Assembly (NCBI GenBank): GCA_017443145.1
Contig: JAFSPA010000012.1
Span: 62,001-126,000, forward strand
DNA length: 64,000 bases
Direction: 5' to 3'
DNA from: Paludibacteraceae bacterium
Lineage (GTDB): Bacteria > Bacteroidota > Bacteroidia > Bacteroidales > Paludibacteraceae
In this document: in pieces, positions 51,333 through 59,985 of the stretch
Position numbering within the stretch: the stretch's first letter is position 1
How the letters are laid out: each line of letters opens with the position of its first letter
Notes under the pieces: generated by a model
What the model was told of the DNA's origin: nothing
The model's database searches: none
Seen by the model: only the letters and a program-made list of their open reading frames with translations
Program-made: the position numbers and the translations under genes

Positions 51333-51850
51333 ATCTGTTCTGCTAATCGTTCGTCTGCGTCTTCGTCGCAGGTTGTACTATTAATAATAATGTCCGCGCG
51401 CGCGTAGAAAGGTTCGCGTGCTTGAAGTTGTGGTAGGATACAAGCGAGCAGTTCGTCTTCGGTCTTGCCTTGTAGAATAGGCCGCTCGCTTAGATCGGTG
51501 AGAATGAGTCTTTTAGCCAGATGCTCGGGTTTCCAGCGAAGATAGATGCTGGTGCCGAGTTCTTTGAGACAATCCATATTGTCCTCCCAACAGGGATATC
51601 CGCCTCCTGTAGCATAGACAACTTTCTCAACGGGCTGCATATCCGCGAGGTCCTCAAGGACGTATTTCTCTTTGCGTCGAAAATCTTCAAAGCCGAACTC
51701 GCGGATATATTCCGCGGGCGTATAACCGTGAATATGCTCGAAGGCCTCGTCGAGGTCCACAAAATGCCATCCGAGTTTGTCAGCGAGGATACGTCCGACA
51801 GTGGTTTTGCCGGCACCCATGTAACCGATTAGGTAAATCGGCTGTTTAAT
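51302..51850 (-). CDS. aroK: Shikimate kinase, start codon non-standard or uncertain
   Basis: Phosphorylates shikimate in aromatic amino acid synthesis. P-loop 'GYMGAGKTT', then 'FVDLDEAFE', 'EKYVLEDLADM', 'YATGGGYPC' and the lid 'LILTDLSERPIL'. The first ATG (51820) lies inside the P-loop and would delete the strand 'IYLIG' before it. The frame stays open upstream with 'IKQPIYLIGY' but has no ATG, GTG or TTG for at least 30 codons. The best candidate is an ATT at 51850, 16 nt after the preceding stop, giving 182 aa. Start is a guess. Confidence 0.85.
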   Translation of the reverse strand: MKQPIYLIGYMGAGKTTVGRILADKLGWHFVDLDEAFEHIHGYTPAEYIREFGFEDFRRKEKYVLEDLADMQPVEKVVYATGGGYPCWEDNMDCLKELGTSIYLRWKPEHLAKRLILTDLSERPILQGKTEDELLACILPQLQAREPFYARADIIINSTTCDEDADERLAEQIWQLINFKTK

Positions 51851-51866
51851 GTGTAATGTTGAATCT

Positions 51867-52211
51867 TTAATGGTTAATGCTTTTTTCTTGTTTGTCCAAC
51901 ATCTCGGAAGTATTGTCTTTCCAATACAGGGTGTTGTTTTCTATCCACGCATAGGGGAAAACGGCTTCGAAGGGAGGATTGATAGTGCGGACGAGTTTTC
52001 CTGTTTTGGTTTTATAGATCCGCGCCGTAGAGGAGCATATCGGTGCACAGACGGTGTGTACGACGAGAGCAGTCTTGCCGTAGTCGAGCACTTCTATGAT
52101 GCAGCTGTCCTGCGTGATATAGCGCTGGTAGTTGCCATCATTGACCACTTGTATTGGCGGTGCCTGCATCGTGGTGAGCATGGCGATGATATAAGGGACG
52201 AAGAGGAGCAT
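51867..52211 (-). CDS. Hypothetical exported protein
   Basis: 114 aa. A hydrophobic N-terminus ('MLLFVPYIIAMLTTMQ') suggests export. The body has a cysteine pair in 'VHTVCAPICSSTARIY', which could form a disulfide, and ends 'LYWKDNTSEMLDKQE'. No known domain recognised. It sits between ispF (14 nt upstream) and aroK, in the operon that begins with the FAH-like gene and porU. Confidence 0.7.
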   Translation of the reverse strand: MLLFVPYIIAMLTTMQAPPIQVVNDGNYQRYITQDSCIIEVLDYGKTALVVHTVCAPICSSTARIYKTKTGKLVRTINPPFEAVFPYAWIENNTLYWKDNTSEMLDKQEKSINH

Positions 52212-52225
52212 ACCGTGTTCTGTTA

Positions 52226-52702
52226 TCAGCTTTCAGTTATCAGGGCAACCGCATAAGCGGCGATACCTTCTTCCCGTCCGACAAAACCGAGGTGTTCAGT
52301 CGTTGTTGCTTTAACGCTTACCTGGTTCGCACTCACACCCATCACTTCTGCCAAGCATTCTTGCATTGCAGGAATAAACGGACTGAGTTTGGGCACTTGT
52401 GCGCAGACCGTACAATCGCAGTTACCTAATTCGTATCCATTGTTACGAATCAGCGCTATTGTCTTGCGAAGGAGGATTTTGGAGTCTATTCCTTCGTATT
52501 CGTTGCCTTTTGTGTCGGGAAAATGATATCCGATGTCCCGCAGTCCGGCAGCACCAAGAAGGGCGTCGCACAGTGCGTGAATGAGCACGTCGGCGTCCGA
52601 GTGCCCGAGTAATCCTTTGTCGGACGGCACCTCAATTCCTCCTAACCACAGTTTGCGGTCAGGAGAGAATTGATGTACATCGTATCCAAAGCCTATTCTC
52701 AT
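52226..52702 (-). CDS. ispF: 2-C-methyl-D-erythritol 2,4-cyclodiphosphate synthase
   Basis: 158-aa enzyme of the MEP isoprenoid pathway that cyclises CDP-ME phosphate to MEcPP. Zinc ligands in 'GYDVHQF' (Asp8, His10) and 'LLGHSDADVLIHAL' (His42), and the C-terminal 'VSVKATTTEHLGFVGREEGI'. It overlaps the end of porV by 4 nt. Confidence 0.96.
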   Translation of the reverse strand: MRIGFGYDVHQFSPDRKLWLGGIEVPSDKGLLGHSDADVLIHALCDALLGAAGLRDIGYHFPDTKGNEYEGIDSKILLRKTIALIRNNGYELGNCDCTVCAQVPKLSPFIPAMQECLAEVMGVSANQVSVKATTTEHLGFVGREEGIAAYAVALITES

Positions 52703-53904
52703 TTCTTGCGGTTGTCAACAAGGTCCTTGATACCGGCAAGGTCGAAACCGAGCGTGAAACGCATGGTCTGGTCGAGCGGATTGGACGAAGCCAAACCAAC
52801 GCAGTATGAGAAGTCGAGCATAACGATACTGAGGTGGAAACCGGCACCAAAAGTGAGATAGTTACGGTTACCTTTACTCTTAGCCTCGTTGCTGTAACCC
52901 ATACGTGCAAAGAACTGACGGTTGTAGGTGTACTCAAGACCCGCAGCCCAACGAACCTCTGCGAACTCCTCTGCTGCACCATAAGGAGCATCAGCAAAAG
53001 ATTTGAAGATACCGCTGATAGAGGTCATGCTGGAGTAAGCGTCTTGCGACATCTGCCATGTAGAAGGATCGTCGGCATTGAAGCCTTCGGTGAAACGAGA
53101 CTTACGTGTCGGAACGAGCAGCTTGTCGGTCTGGAGGTTGAAGGTCAACTTATTGTAGTTATCGAACGGCAATTCGTAACCTACACCTAAACGCATCGTA
53201 GCGGGAATGAAGTTACGGGTTACATCGTCGTAGGTCATCTTACCACCGAGGTTGGTGAGTGTGAAACCGAGGGTGAAGTAGCTTGTTCCCATCTTGATGT
53301 CAATTGGTTGACGATAGTAGAGGTCAACGTCTGCAGCCATAGTCCAGGCGGGTTTCATCTCTTGCGACGAACCGGAAACAGATGAGTTGATGCCGTTATT
53401 GAGGTCGCTGTACATAAAGCGGATAGCAACGCCCATGGAAACGTACTCGTGGAGTTTACGGTAGTAGGAGAGGTCGAGGGCCCACTCGTTAGGATGTGCT
53501 TCCTGAAGCATGGTACCCGACATATCTGTCAGCTGCACAGCACCCATTGAGAAATAGGTGAATGAACCGGCGATACCGCCTCCGAGATCACCGAAATTGT
53601 AGTAACCCTCTAAGTGTGCGAGGTCGATGTCACCAACGAGTTTACGCAACCAAGGCGTGTAGCTGGCAGTGATACCACCTTTGCTGTCCATAAAGGAGAA
53701 CTTAGCGGCATTCCAATAGAGTGAGTTAAGATCCGCCGTAGTAGCGACACCGATATCACCCATACCCGCAGCACGTGCGTCAGGAGCGATAGAGAGTGAC
53801 GGCATTGATGTGATGATAGGATTGACGTAATCCTCATTTCCAAAGGCAAAAGCAGCTGCTGCAAAGCAGAATACTGAAGCCAGAGATAAAATAACTTTTT
53901 TCAT
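52699..53904 (-). CDS. porV: Type IX secretion outer membrane protein PorV
   Basis: 401-aa FadL-like beta-barrel (PorV/LptO) that picks up T9SS cargo from the translocon and delivers it to the PorU attachment complex. Signal peptide ending 'FAAAAFAFG'; the N-terminal 'PSLSIAPDARAAGMGDIGVAT' is the PorV signature. C-terminal aromatic strands 'GLASSNPLDQTMRFTLGFDL'. It lies directly after porU, the usual pairing, with a small hairpin GCGGA/TCCGC (53951-53966) in the 117-nt gap. Confidence 0.94.
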   Translation of the reverse strand: MKKVILSLASVFCFAAAAFAFGNEDYVNPIITSMPSLSIAPDARAAGMGDIGVATTADLNSLYWNAAKFSFMDSKGGITASYTPWLRKLVGDIDLAHLEGYYNFGDLGGGIAGSFTYFSMGAVQLTDMSGTMLQEAHPNEWALDLSYYRKLHEYVSMGVAIRFMYSDLNNGINSSVSGSSQEMKPAWTMAADVDLYYRQPIDIKMGTSYFTLGFTLTNLGGKMTYDDVTRNFIPATMRLGVGYELPFDNYNKLTFNLQTDKLLVPTRKSRFTEGFNADDPSTWQMSQDAYSSMTSISGIFKSFADAPYGAAEEFAEVRWAAGLEYTYNRQFFARMGYSNEAKSKGNRNYLTFGAGFHLSIVMLDFSYCVGLASSNPLDQTMRFTLGFDLAGIKDLVDNRKK

Positions 53905-54021
53905 TTTGTTGTGGTTATTAATTAATTTGTTTGTTTTCTTTTTAATGTTTGCGGAAATGGCTCCGCTTACCTTAAAGTTGCTTCATAGGCTATACCAATG
54001 ATTTTAATGATTTATACTATT

Positions 54022-57000
54022 TTAGTTAACTACAATGATTTTTCCTGTATTGGAGACGGCAACAGTATCTTCCGTTTTGAGCAGTACTCGATAGGAGTAG
54101 ATACCGGAGGTGATACCCATCTCGCCGATGTTCCACTGTATTTCTTTGGCATCCTCTTGTGTATGATGCCAAACGACTTGGCCCGAGAGGTTGTAAACAT
54201 ATATGTCTGTTTGTACGAGGTCGTCAGGACGGTCGTATTCGATACGCATATTCAGTGTTCCACTCAGGCTGACGGGGTTGGGGTAGGTAACAACCTTAAA
54301 GATTTGTGTGTCAAGTCCTTTGACGACGCTGAAGTGCAGCGTAGCAGTAGAGCTGTTATTGCACAAGTCCCAAGCGCGTAGTGTCATGACGTGATCTCCT
54401 GCTTCCAGCGTAGCCATCTTATAATCAATAGCGCCTTTGCGGTAATCGCCGTCGGTATTGGTGAAGTAGTCGTTAAGGACGTAGGTCTGATTAGGTTGGT
54501 CGTCGATGACCATGAGTATGTCGTGACCTATACCTGATCCGACGGTGTTGATACCATGCTCATCCTGCAGAGTAGCGTAGAAATGTGGATGCTCATGCGT
54601 CCTACCGTAGTCGGCAAAGGCAGGATTATTGAGGTACATGGCGATATCAGGACCCTGCTTGTCCTCAATGACAACGCTGGAACTGCCGCCGATGATGAAG
54701 TCATCGTAGTGTCCTACCGCTTCCGCTTTATTCTCCGAGTCGTACGCGTAGTACACAATACGCCCGTTACCGAAATTATAACGTATGTCTTTGGGCGTCA
54801 TGAAGACGAACTCGAACTGTCCGTTGGTGACGGTTATCTCGCTACGGAAGATGATATTCGGGTAGTCCTTATAGGTGATGGTCACTTTCTCCTCGACATT
54901 GGGTTTATCATTGTCGTGGGTAGTAATGGACTGTATCTTATCGTAGATAGTGACATGCACTTTGCCGTTGAACCAATCGACGCGGTTACTGTCGGAGTCT
55001 ATTATCTGTCCTTTGACGCGATGGGTCGTGAGTGCACGGACGGTGTCGGAGCAAGAGGTCGTGAGCACGTTGAACTCCGTTGGGAAAGCGAGTCGCATCG
55101 CGGGATCGCCAAGAAGGACGTACGCAAGTTTATTCTCGTCACCGATACCGGTCATATTCTTTGCATCTCGCGAAGCCGAGCCGAGGGTGCTATAGTAGGA
55201 GAACGGGTCTTTGTGTCCGAGCAGCGTGTCGCACAGATTGCGGTTGATGACACGGTTCTGCGAAGCATAGACAGTCCGGCAAGCCGACATAACACCTATC
55301 GCACCGCCTCTGGTGTTGAGCAGCGCTTCCTCGGCAGCACTACGCTTGCCGGAATCGAAGTACGCGAACGAGCAGGTGGCGAACATCCAGAATGCGAGGT
55401 TGCTGTTGTTCATCGATTTGATAGAGTGGAGGTCCATCATGCTCTCGTTAGTGATGGCGTTGTAGGCGCCGTGACCGGAATAGTTGAAGAGGAGCACGCC
55501 GTTATTGAGCATGTTATCCAAACGGTTCTTTGCAAGCGGATAACTCTCGCCCGAAGCGGTTGTCTCTTGCTGATAAGCGTCGAGATAGACCTTATTAACA
55601 ACGAAGTTCGGGTTCTTGAGTCTTACTTGCTCAGCGGCCTCTTCAGATATCTTGACGTGGAGACCATCATCACCGTCGTCGGATAGGAAGAGGAGTTGGT
55701 TCTTCCAGTTACCCAAACGGGAGTCGGTCATATAGGTGATAATCTTATTGACCATACTCTCGGCCTCCTGTGCAGTGGTAATAGGTAAACGTCCGACACC
55801 TATCTCCATCGTGCCGAACGCATCAACAACGCCTTCGTTATCATTCAGGAAGCCGAAGTAGTCGTCGGATGTGTAAGCTCTAGTCTCAACCCAGGAGTTG
55901 GTCGCCTGGTAGGTGAGAAGCATCGCCGGTCCGCCTGTGGAGACAGTTCCACCTTTAGGAATGAGTAGTTGGCGATTGTCGAAAGTACCGTCACCAAAGA
56001 GCAGCAGGTAGGACGGCTTATGTATTGCGCCCGAACCGCGGTCGTAGAGCATCTTCATAATCCATCGATATGCGGAAGCGTCAGGTGTACCGCTGGAGAA
56101 CTCGTTATAAACCTGCTCGTCCGTGACGACAGCCGTGGTCATGTGGTCGTACTGCTCATGAGCTTTTGCCAGACGAACAGCCTGAGAGGCCAACGAGCCC
56201 GGCGTGATAACCACCATGTCGATGTTAGTCAAATGATGCAGGTCTTGGTTGTTGATTTTGCCTCGTGAGGAAGCACTAATCCAGTTGGAGCCTTGCGGAT
56301 TAACCGCTACATACTCCTGAATACCTTCTGCGTTGGAGCCGATGAAGGTCAGTTTGCCGCCACTCAGTTCGGTCTTCACGCGGTAAATATTATCTAAGTT
56401 CGTGATGTTCCAAACCTGTGTCGTCGTGTTGGCATTGTCTATCACATATCGTATCGGCGTGCTGGACTTGATGTTCGTTGCCGAACGGAAAGGCATAAAG
56501 CTGCCCACCATAGACAAGCGGTTCTCGGTCTGCACCTCAATCCAGTTAAGGTATCCTACGGCACTACTGATAGCGTTGGAGTACTGCATAGCAATGGTCT
56601 GGCTGCTGGAGTTGGCAGGAGTGAATGCTAATGTCGCAAGTGCCGTATCCGCCATAGTGTGGCTATCCGAGTCGGAGATGCCGCGCACAAAAATACTCTT
56701 CTGCTGACCGTTACTCTGCACCGTGAAGGTAGATGAAGCCGACGAGCTTGCAGCAACACAGATACGGCAAATCATATCTCGACCGGAAAGAATATTCGGC
56801 GTCGAGAATGAGAATGTCTGCCTATTGGACGGAGCAAAACGTTCGCCGAAGAACTCGCGCCCACCGCCGTCAATACCTTTCTCGGGATCGAGTAGGTTAA
56901 CTAAGTCTTTCTCGTGCACGTCGTAGTAAGTGTATGTCGTTACTTCGGTTGCTTCTGTACCGTCAAGCGCGTCGGCAGCGGAGTTGAGCAGTCGTTGTTC

Positions 57001-57441
57001 GCCTGTATCGTCCGAGAGGAAGTAGTAGCCGTAATCGCTATACGTGTTACGTGTGTGTGCGAAATTCTTGTTCGTATAGGTCCAACTAATCGGTCCCTGA
57101 GCATAGAAGAGGATATAATCGCCACTACCGAAGACGCCGTCTGAACCTTTCTCCATCAAGAAAGCAACAGGTGGCAGGTCGTCTATCTTACGGGCGGTGA
57201 AGTCTTGGTTGAGCATAGCTCCTCCATATCCATAGACACGCACTTTGGCTGGTTGGAGACCGGCTCCCGCTAACTCCTCGTACGTCATCTTGCACACACC
57301 CGACTCGCTCACGCGCACTTTCACCCAATGTCCGCTCTGCAGCACAGAGTGCGCAGCGTATGTGTGCGCGCGTACAGAGCACGACAGTACAACGCTCAAC
57401 ACGAGCGCGAAAATACGTAATATGTGAGTGCGTGCAATCAT
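54022..57441 (-). CDS. porU: Type IX secretion sortase PorU
   Basis: 1139-aa gingipain-type (C25) cysteine protease that removes the C-terminal signal of T9SS cargo and attaches the protein to the cell surface. Signal peptide, an N-terminal Ig-like part, then the catalytic domain with His in 'LFNYSGHGAYNAI' and Cys in 'MFATCSFAYFDSG'. The C-terminus has 'YPNPVSLSGTLNMRIEY' and 'GIYSYRVLL', its own CTD-like domain. Overlaps the upstream FAH-like gene by 4 nt, so it is co-transcribed with it and with porV. Confidence 0.95.
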   Translation of the reverse strand: MIARTHILRIFALVLSVVLSCSVRAHTYAAHSVLQSGHWVKVRVSESGVCKMTYEELAGAGLQPAKVRVYGYGGAMLNQDFTARKIDDLPPVAFLMEKGSDGVFGSGDYILFYAQGPISWTYTNKNFAHTRNTYSDYGYYFLSDDTGEQRLLNSAADALDGTEATEVTTYTYYDVHEKDLVNLLDPEKGIDGGGREFFGERFAPSNRQTFSFSTPNILSGRDMICRICVAASSSASSTFTVQSNGQQKSIFVRGISDSDSHTMADTALATLAFTPANSSSQTIAMQYSNAISSAVGYLNWIEVQTENRLSMVGSFMPFRSATNIKSSTPIRYVIDNANTTTQVWNITNLDNIYRVKTELSGGKLTFIGSNAEGIQEYVAVNPQGSNWISASSRGKINNQDLHHLTNIDMVVITPGSLASQAVRLAKAHEQYDHMTTAVVTDEQVYNEFSSGTPDASAYRWIMKMLYDRGSGAIHKPSYLLLFGDGTFDNRQLLIPKGGTVSTGGPAMLLTYQATNSWVETRAYTSDDYFGFLNDNEGVVDAFGTMEIGVGRLPITTAQEAESMVNKIITYMTDSRLGNWKNQLLFLSDDGDDGLHVKISEEAAEQVRLKNPNFVVNKVYLDAYQQETTASGESYPLAKNRLDNMLNNGVLLFNYSGHGAYNAITNESMMDLHSIKSMNNSNLAFWMFATCSFAYFDSGKRSAAEEALLNTRGGAIGVMSACRTVYASQNRVINRNLCDTLLGHKDPFSYYSTLGSASRDAKNMTGIGDENKLAYVLLGDPAMRLAFPTEFNVLTTSCSDTVRALTTHRVKGQIIDSDSNRVDWFNGKVHVTIYDKIQSITTHDNDKPNVEEKVTITYKDYPNIIFRSEITVTNGQFEFVFMTPKDIRYNFGNGRIVYYAYDSENKAEAVGHYDDFIIGGSSSVVIEDKQGPDIAMYLNNPAFADYGRTHEHPHFYATLQDEHGINTVGSGIGHDILMVIDDQPNQTYVLNDYFTNTDGDYRKGAIDYKMATLEAGDHVMTLRAWDLCNNSSTATLHFSVVKGLDTQIFKVVTYPNPVSLSGTLNMRIEYDRPDDLVQTDIYVYNLSGQVVWHHTQEDAKEIQWNIGEMGITSGIYSYRVLLKTEDTVAVSNTGKIIVVN

Positions 57442-57962
57442 TTAATCTTGCAATAAAGCTTATCTTTTGCCCACTTGGGGCCTTCTATAAGTTCGTTTCG
57501 TTCAACTCGGCGGGCCGATTCCGTAGTATCAATATAAATCAAGTCACCTTGTCGTATCGTCATCAGTCGGCTTGCTCGTTCAATCGCCTCTTCCGGAGTT
57601 ATAACTAACCCGTCACCCGTAACCGATAACCCGTCTCCTTTATCAACCCATTCTCCGATGGCCAGCGAGTAGTCAAAGTCCAGCGCTTCGGTCCAACTGT
57701 TGCCGTTATGCCTTGCGTCCTCCAGCTTATCCCACGCCACAAAATCAAGTCCCGGGGCGACAGCATCGTAGTAGCGGTCTGCAAAACGGCGTTCTATGCT
57801 CTTACCCAATCGGCTCACACGCAACACAACGCATCGCGTCATGCGTATATCGTCTGTTCCGTCTGGCAGAAAGAACGGCTTGCGGTTAACAAGCATACAA
57901 CTGTCGCTCTTGAGCAACATCTCGTTTGTACCATCTATGTGTGCAAATCCGATTATCTTCAT
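57438..57962 (-). CDS. Degenerate fumarylacetoacetate hydrolase-like protein
   Basis: 174 aa from ATG 57962 (MKIIGFAHID); a TTG at 57971 is also possible. The fold is recognisable as an FAH-family protein: 'RYYDAVAPGLDFVAWDKL' aligns with the family's 'RYYD..G.GIDFTARDLQ', and 'LMTIRQGDLIYID' with 'FTLKTGDLIYTG'. The metal-binding ExE segment appears as 'DIRMTRCVVLRVSRLGK', without the glutamates, and the later catalytic Lys/Gly region is changed ('EALDFDYSLAIGEW'). It is shorter than the usual ~200 aa. Probably not a hydrolase; role unknown. It is the first gene of the porU-porV operon. Confidence 0.72.
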   Translation of the reverse strand: MKIIGFAHIDGTNEMLLKSDSCMLVNRKPFFLPDGTDDIRMTRCVVLRVSRLGKSIERRFADRYYDAVAPGLDFVAWDKLEDARHNGNSWTEALDFDYSLAIGEWVDKGDGLSVTGDGLVITPEEAIERASRLMTIRQGDLIYIDTTESARRVERNELIEGPKWAKDKLYCKIK

Positions 57963-57975
57963 CGCATTCAAGCCG

Positions 57976-58007
57976 CAAAAATAACACTTTTATCCCGTTT
58001 ACACAAA
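57976..58007 (-). promoter_or_regulatory. Promoter of the FAH-like-porU-porV operon
   Basis: Minus strand: TTTG (58007-58004), 20 nt, TATTTTTG (57983-57976). The ATG at 57962 is only 13 nt beyond the -7 box. Confidence 0.8.
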
Positions 58008-58056
58008 CTTTCAGTTTGTTTTCTATAAAAATACTGCTTTTTTCTTAACTATTCGT

Positions 58057-59373
58057 CTATTTTGCACGAATAAACAACTGCACAGGTGTACCGGTAAAGT
58101 CCCACCACTCACGCAGCTTGTTCTCAAGGAATCGGCGATACGGTTCCTTCACGTACTGAGGCAGATTGGCGAAGAACACAAACGTCGGCACTTGTGTGTT
58201 CGGCAGTTGGGTGCAGTACTTAATCTTAATGTACTTGCCCTTATTGGCGGGTGGCGGATAGTTCTCAATCAGCGGCAGGAACTTCTCGTTCAACTGTGCC
58301 GTTGGAATCTTCTTCTGCTTATTCTCAAACACATGCAACGCCGTCTCAATCACCTTAAAGATACGCTGCTTGGTCGTTGCGCTCGTGAAGATAATAGGGA
58401 AGTCCGTGAACGGCGCCAAACGGCTACGGATGGCATTCTCATAGCCTTTGATATCCGCATTAGTCTTGCTCTCAATCAAATCCCACTTGTTTACGCAGAC
58501 AACCAAACCCTTCTTATTCTTCTGTATCAAGTTGAAAATGTTCAAGTCCTGCGCTTCAATACCTCGCGTGGCATCTATCATAAGAATACAAACATCCGAG
58601 TTCTCTATAGCACGTATACTGCGTACAACGGAGTAGTATTCTAAGTCCTCATTCACTTTCGCTTTCTTGCGAATACCCGCTGTGTCCACAAGGTAAAAGT
58701 CCTTGCCGAACTTGTTATAGCGCGTGTAGATGCTGTCTCGCGTCGTACCCGGGATATCCGTCACTATCGCGCGCTCCTCGCCAATAAATGCATTGACAAT
58801 ACTCGACTTACCTGCATTGGGACGACCCACAATTGCGAAACGTGGCAGTTCTTCTTCCACATTCTCATCGTCGTTAGTTGAACGGAATCGTGATACCAGT
58901 TCGTCCAGCAGTTCGCCTGTGCCAAGACCGTTCTCCGCACTCAGTATATACGGCTCGCCAAGTCCCAGTTTATAGAACTCAGGCGCTCCGTACTGCTGGT
59001 CGAAAGCATCCACTTTATTCACAGCCAATAGGGTGGTCTTCTTCGCCTGACGAAGCAAGTGTGCCACTTCCATATCAAACTGCGTCACGCCTTCGTTTAC
59101 ATCCACCACCAGCAGCACAATATCCGCTTCTTTGATGGCAATATTGACTTGGCGGTTGATCTCGCTCTCAAAAGTGTCATCGCTGCCAACCACCCAACCG
59201 CCGGTATCAATGACCGAGAACTCACGTCCGCACCATTCGGCATGACCATATTGCCGGTCACGTGTCGTACCCGCTTCACCCATGACAATCGCACGACGGG
59301 TCTTGGTCAGACGGTTAAACAACGTCGATTTGCCAACATTAGGTCGGCCTACTATTGCTACTATATTTCCCAT
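58057..59373 (-). CDS. der: Ribosome biogenesis GTPase Der
   Basis: 438-aa double GTPase for 50S assembly. Domain 1: P-loop '[10 protein letters not shown]' (8-17), 'DTGGW', 'NKVD'. Domain 2: '[12 protein letters not shown]' (~183-194), '[16 protein letters not shown]', 'NKWD'. The C-terminal KH-like domain spans ~350-438. It follows the SlyD-like gene by 6 nt. Confidence 0.96.
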   Translation of the reverse strand: MGNIVAIVGRPNVGKSTLFNRLTKTRRAIVMGEAGTTRDRQYGHAEWCGREFSVIDTGGWVVGSDDTFESEINRQVNIAIKEADIVLLVVDVNEGVTQFDMEVAHLLRQAKKTTLLAVNKVDAFDQQYGAPEFYKLGLGEPYILSAENGLGTGELLDELVSRFRSTNDDENVEEELPRFAIVGRPNAGKSSIVNAFIGEERAIVTDIPGTTRDSIYTRYNKFGKDFYLVDTAGIRKKAKVNEDLEYYSVVRSIRAIENSDVCILMIDATRGIEAQDLNIFNLIQKNKKGLVVCVNKWDLIESKTNADIKGYENAIRSRLAPFTDFPIIFTSATTKQRIFKVIETALHVFENKQKKIPTAQLNEKFLPLIENYPPPANKGKYIKIKYCTQLPNTQVPTFVFFANLPQYVKEPYRRFLENKLREWWDFTGTPVQLFIRAK

Positions 59374-59379
59374 AATCGT

Positions 59380-59958
59380 TTATTTATCGCCTTTAGCATC
59401 GTTGCCACAATGACTACCGCAATCACTCTCACAATCGTTACAATTGCCGTGACAGCCGCCACAATGACGCGGATTACGTATCGCCTCTAACTCTTTCGGG
59501 TCTGCATCGCGCAGGTCAATCACTTCGCCCACAAAATGCAAATCTTCGCCCGCATATGGATGATTGAGGTCAATAGTCACGTCGTTTTCGCCCACTTCCG
59601 CCACCTGTGCGTTGACAATCTGCCCGTCCACAGTGCGCATAGGAATGATATTTCCCACAAACACATGCTCTTTATCAAACTCGCCGTCACCGTTGAAGAA
59701 CAGTTTCTTGTCGAGTTTAAGCACGCCCGCTTCGTCGTAGTCGCCATATGCATCAGCGCTGGTAATGACGAAGTCAAAGGTATCGCCCACCTTAAGACCG
59801 GCCATATGTTCTTCAAACTTAGGCAGCATCATTCCCTCGCCGTGACAGTAAATCAACGGACGCTCTTTCGTTGCCTCTTCGATTAATGCTTCTTGTCCTT
59901 TTTCATCGGCGATATACATCTTGTAGATGCAGGTCACCACTTTTTCGTTATCTATCAT
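59380..59958 (-). CDS. FKBP-type peptidyl-prolyl isomerase, SlyD-like
   Basis: 192-aa SlyD-type isomerase and possible metallochaperone. FKBP halves ('LIYCHGEGMMLPKFEEHMAG' and 'DLNHPYAGEDLHFVGEVID') flank the insert-in-flap domain. The C-terminal ~35 residues are Cys/His-rich with seven Cys and three His ('HCGGCHGNCNDCESDCGSHC'), as in SlyD metal-binding tails. Situated between lptD (27 nt away) and der. Confidence 0.9.
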   Translation of the reverse strand: MIDNEKVVTCIYKMYIADEKGQEALIEEATKERPLIYCHGEGMMLPKFEEHMAGLKVGDTFDFVITSADAYGDYDEAGVLKLDKKLFFNGDGEFDKEHVFVGNIIPMRTVDGQIVNAQVAEVGENDVTIDLNHPYAGEDLHFVGEVIDLRDADPKELEAIRNPRHCGGCHGNCNDCESDCGSHCGNDAKGDK

Positions 59959-59985
59959 ATTTATTTCATTTAGGGTCGTAAGCGC

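Noticed and set aside
54556..55686. 376-codon plus-strand ORF opposite porU
   Set aside because: Shadow of the porU reading frame; no motif or promoter.
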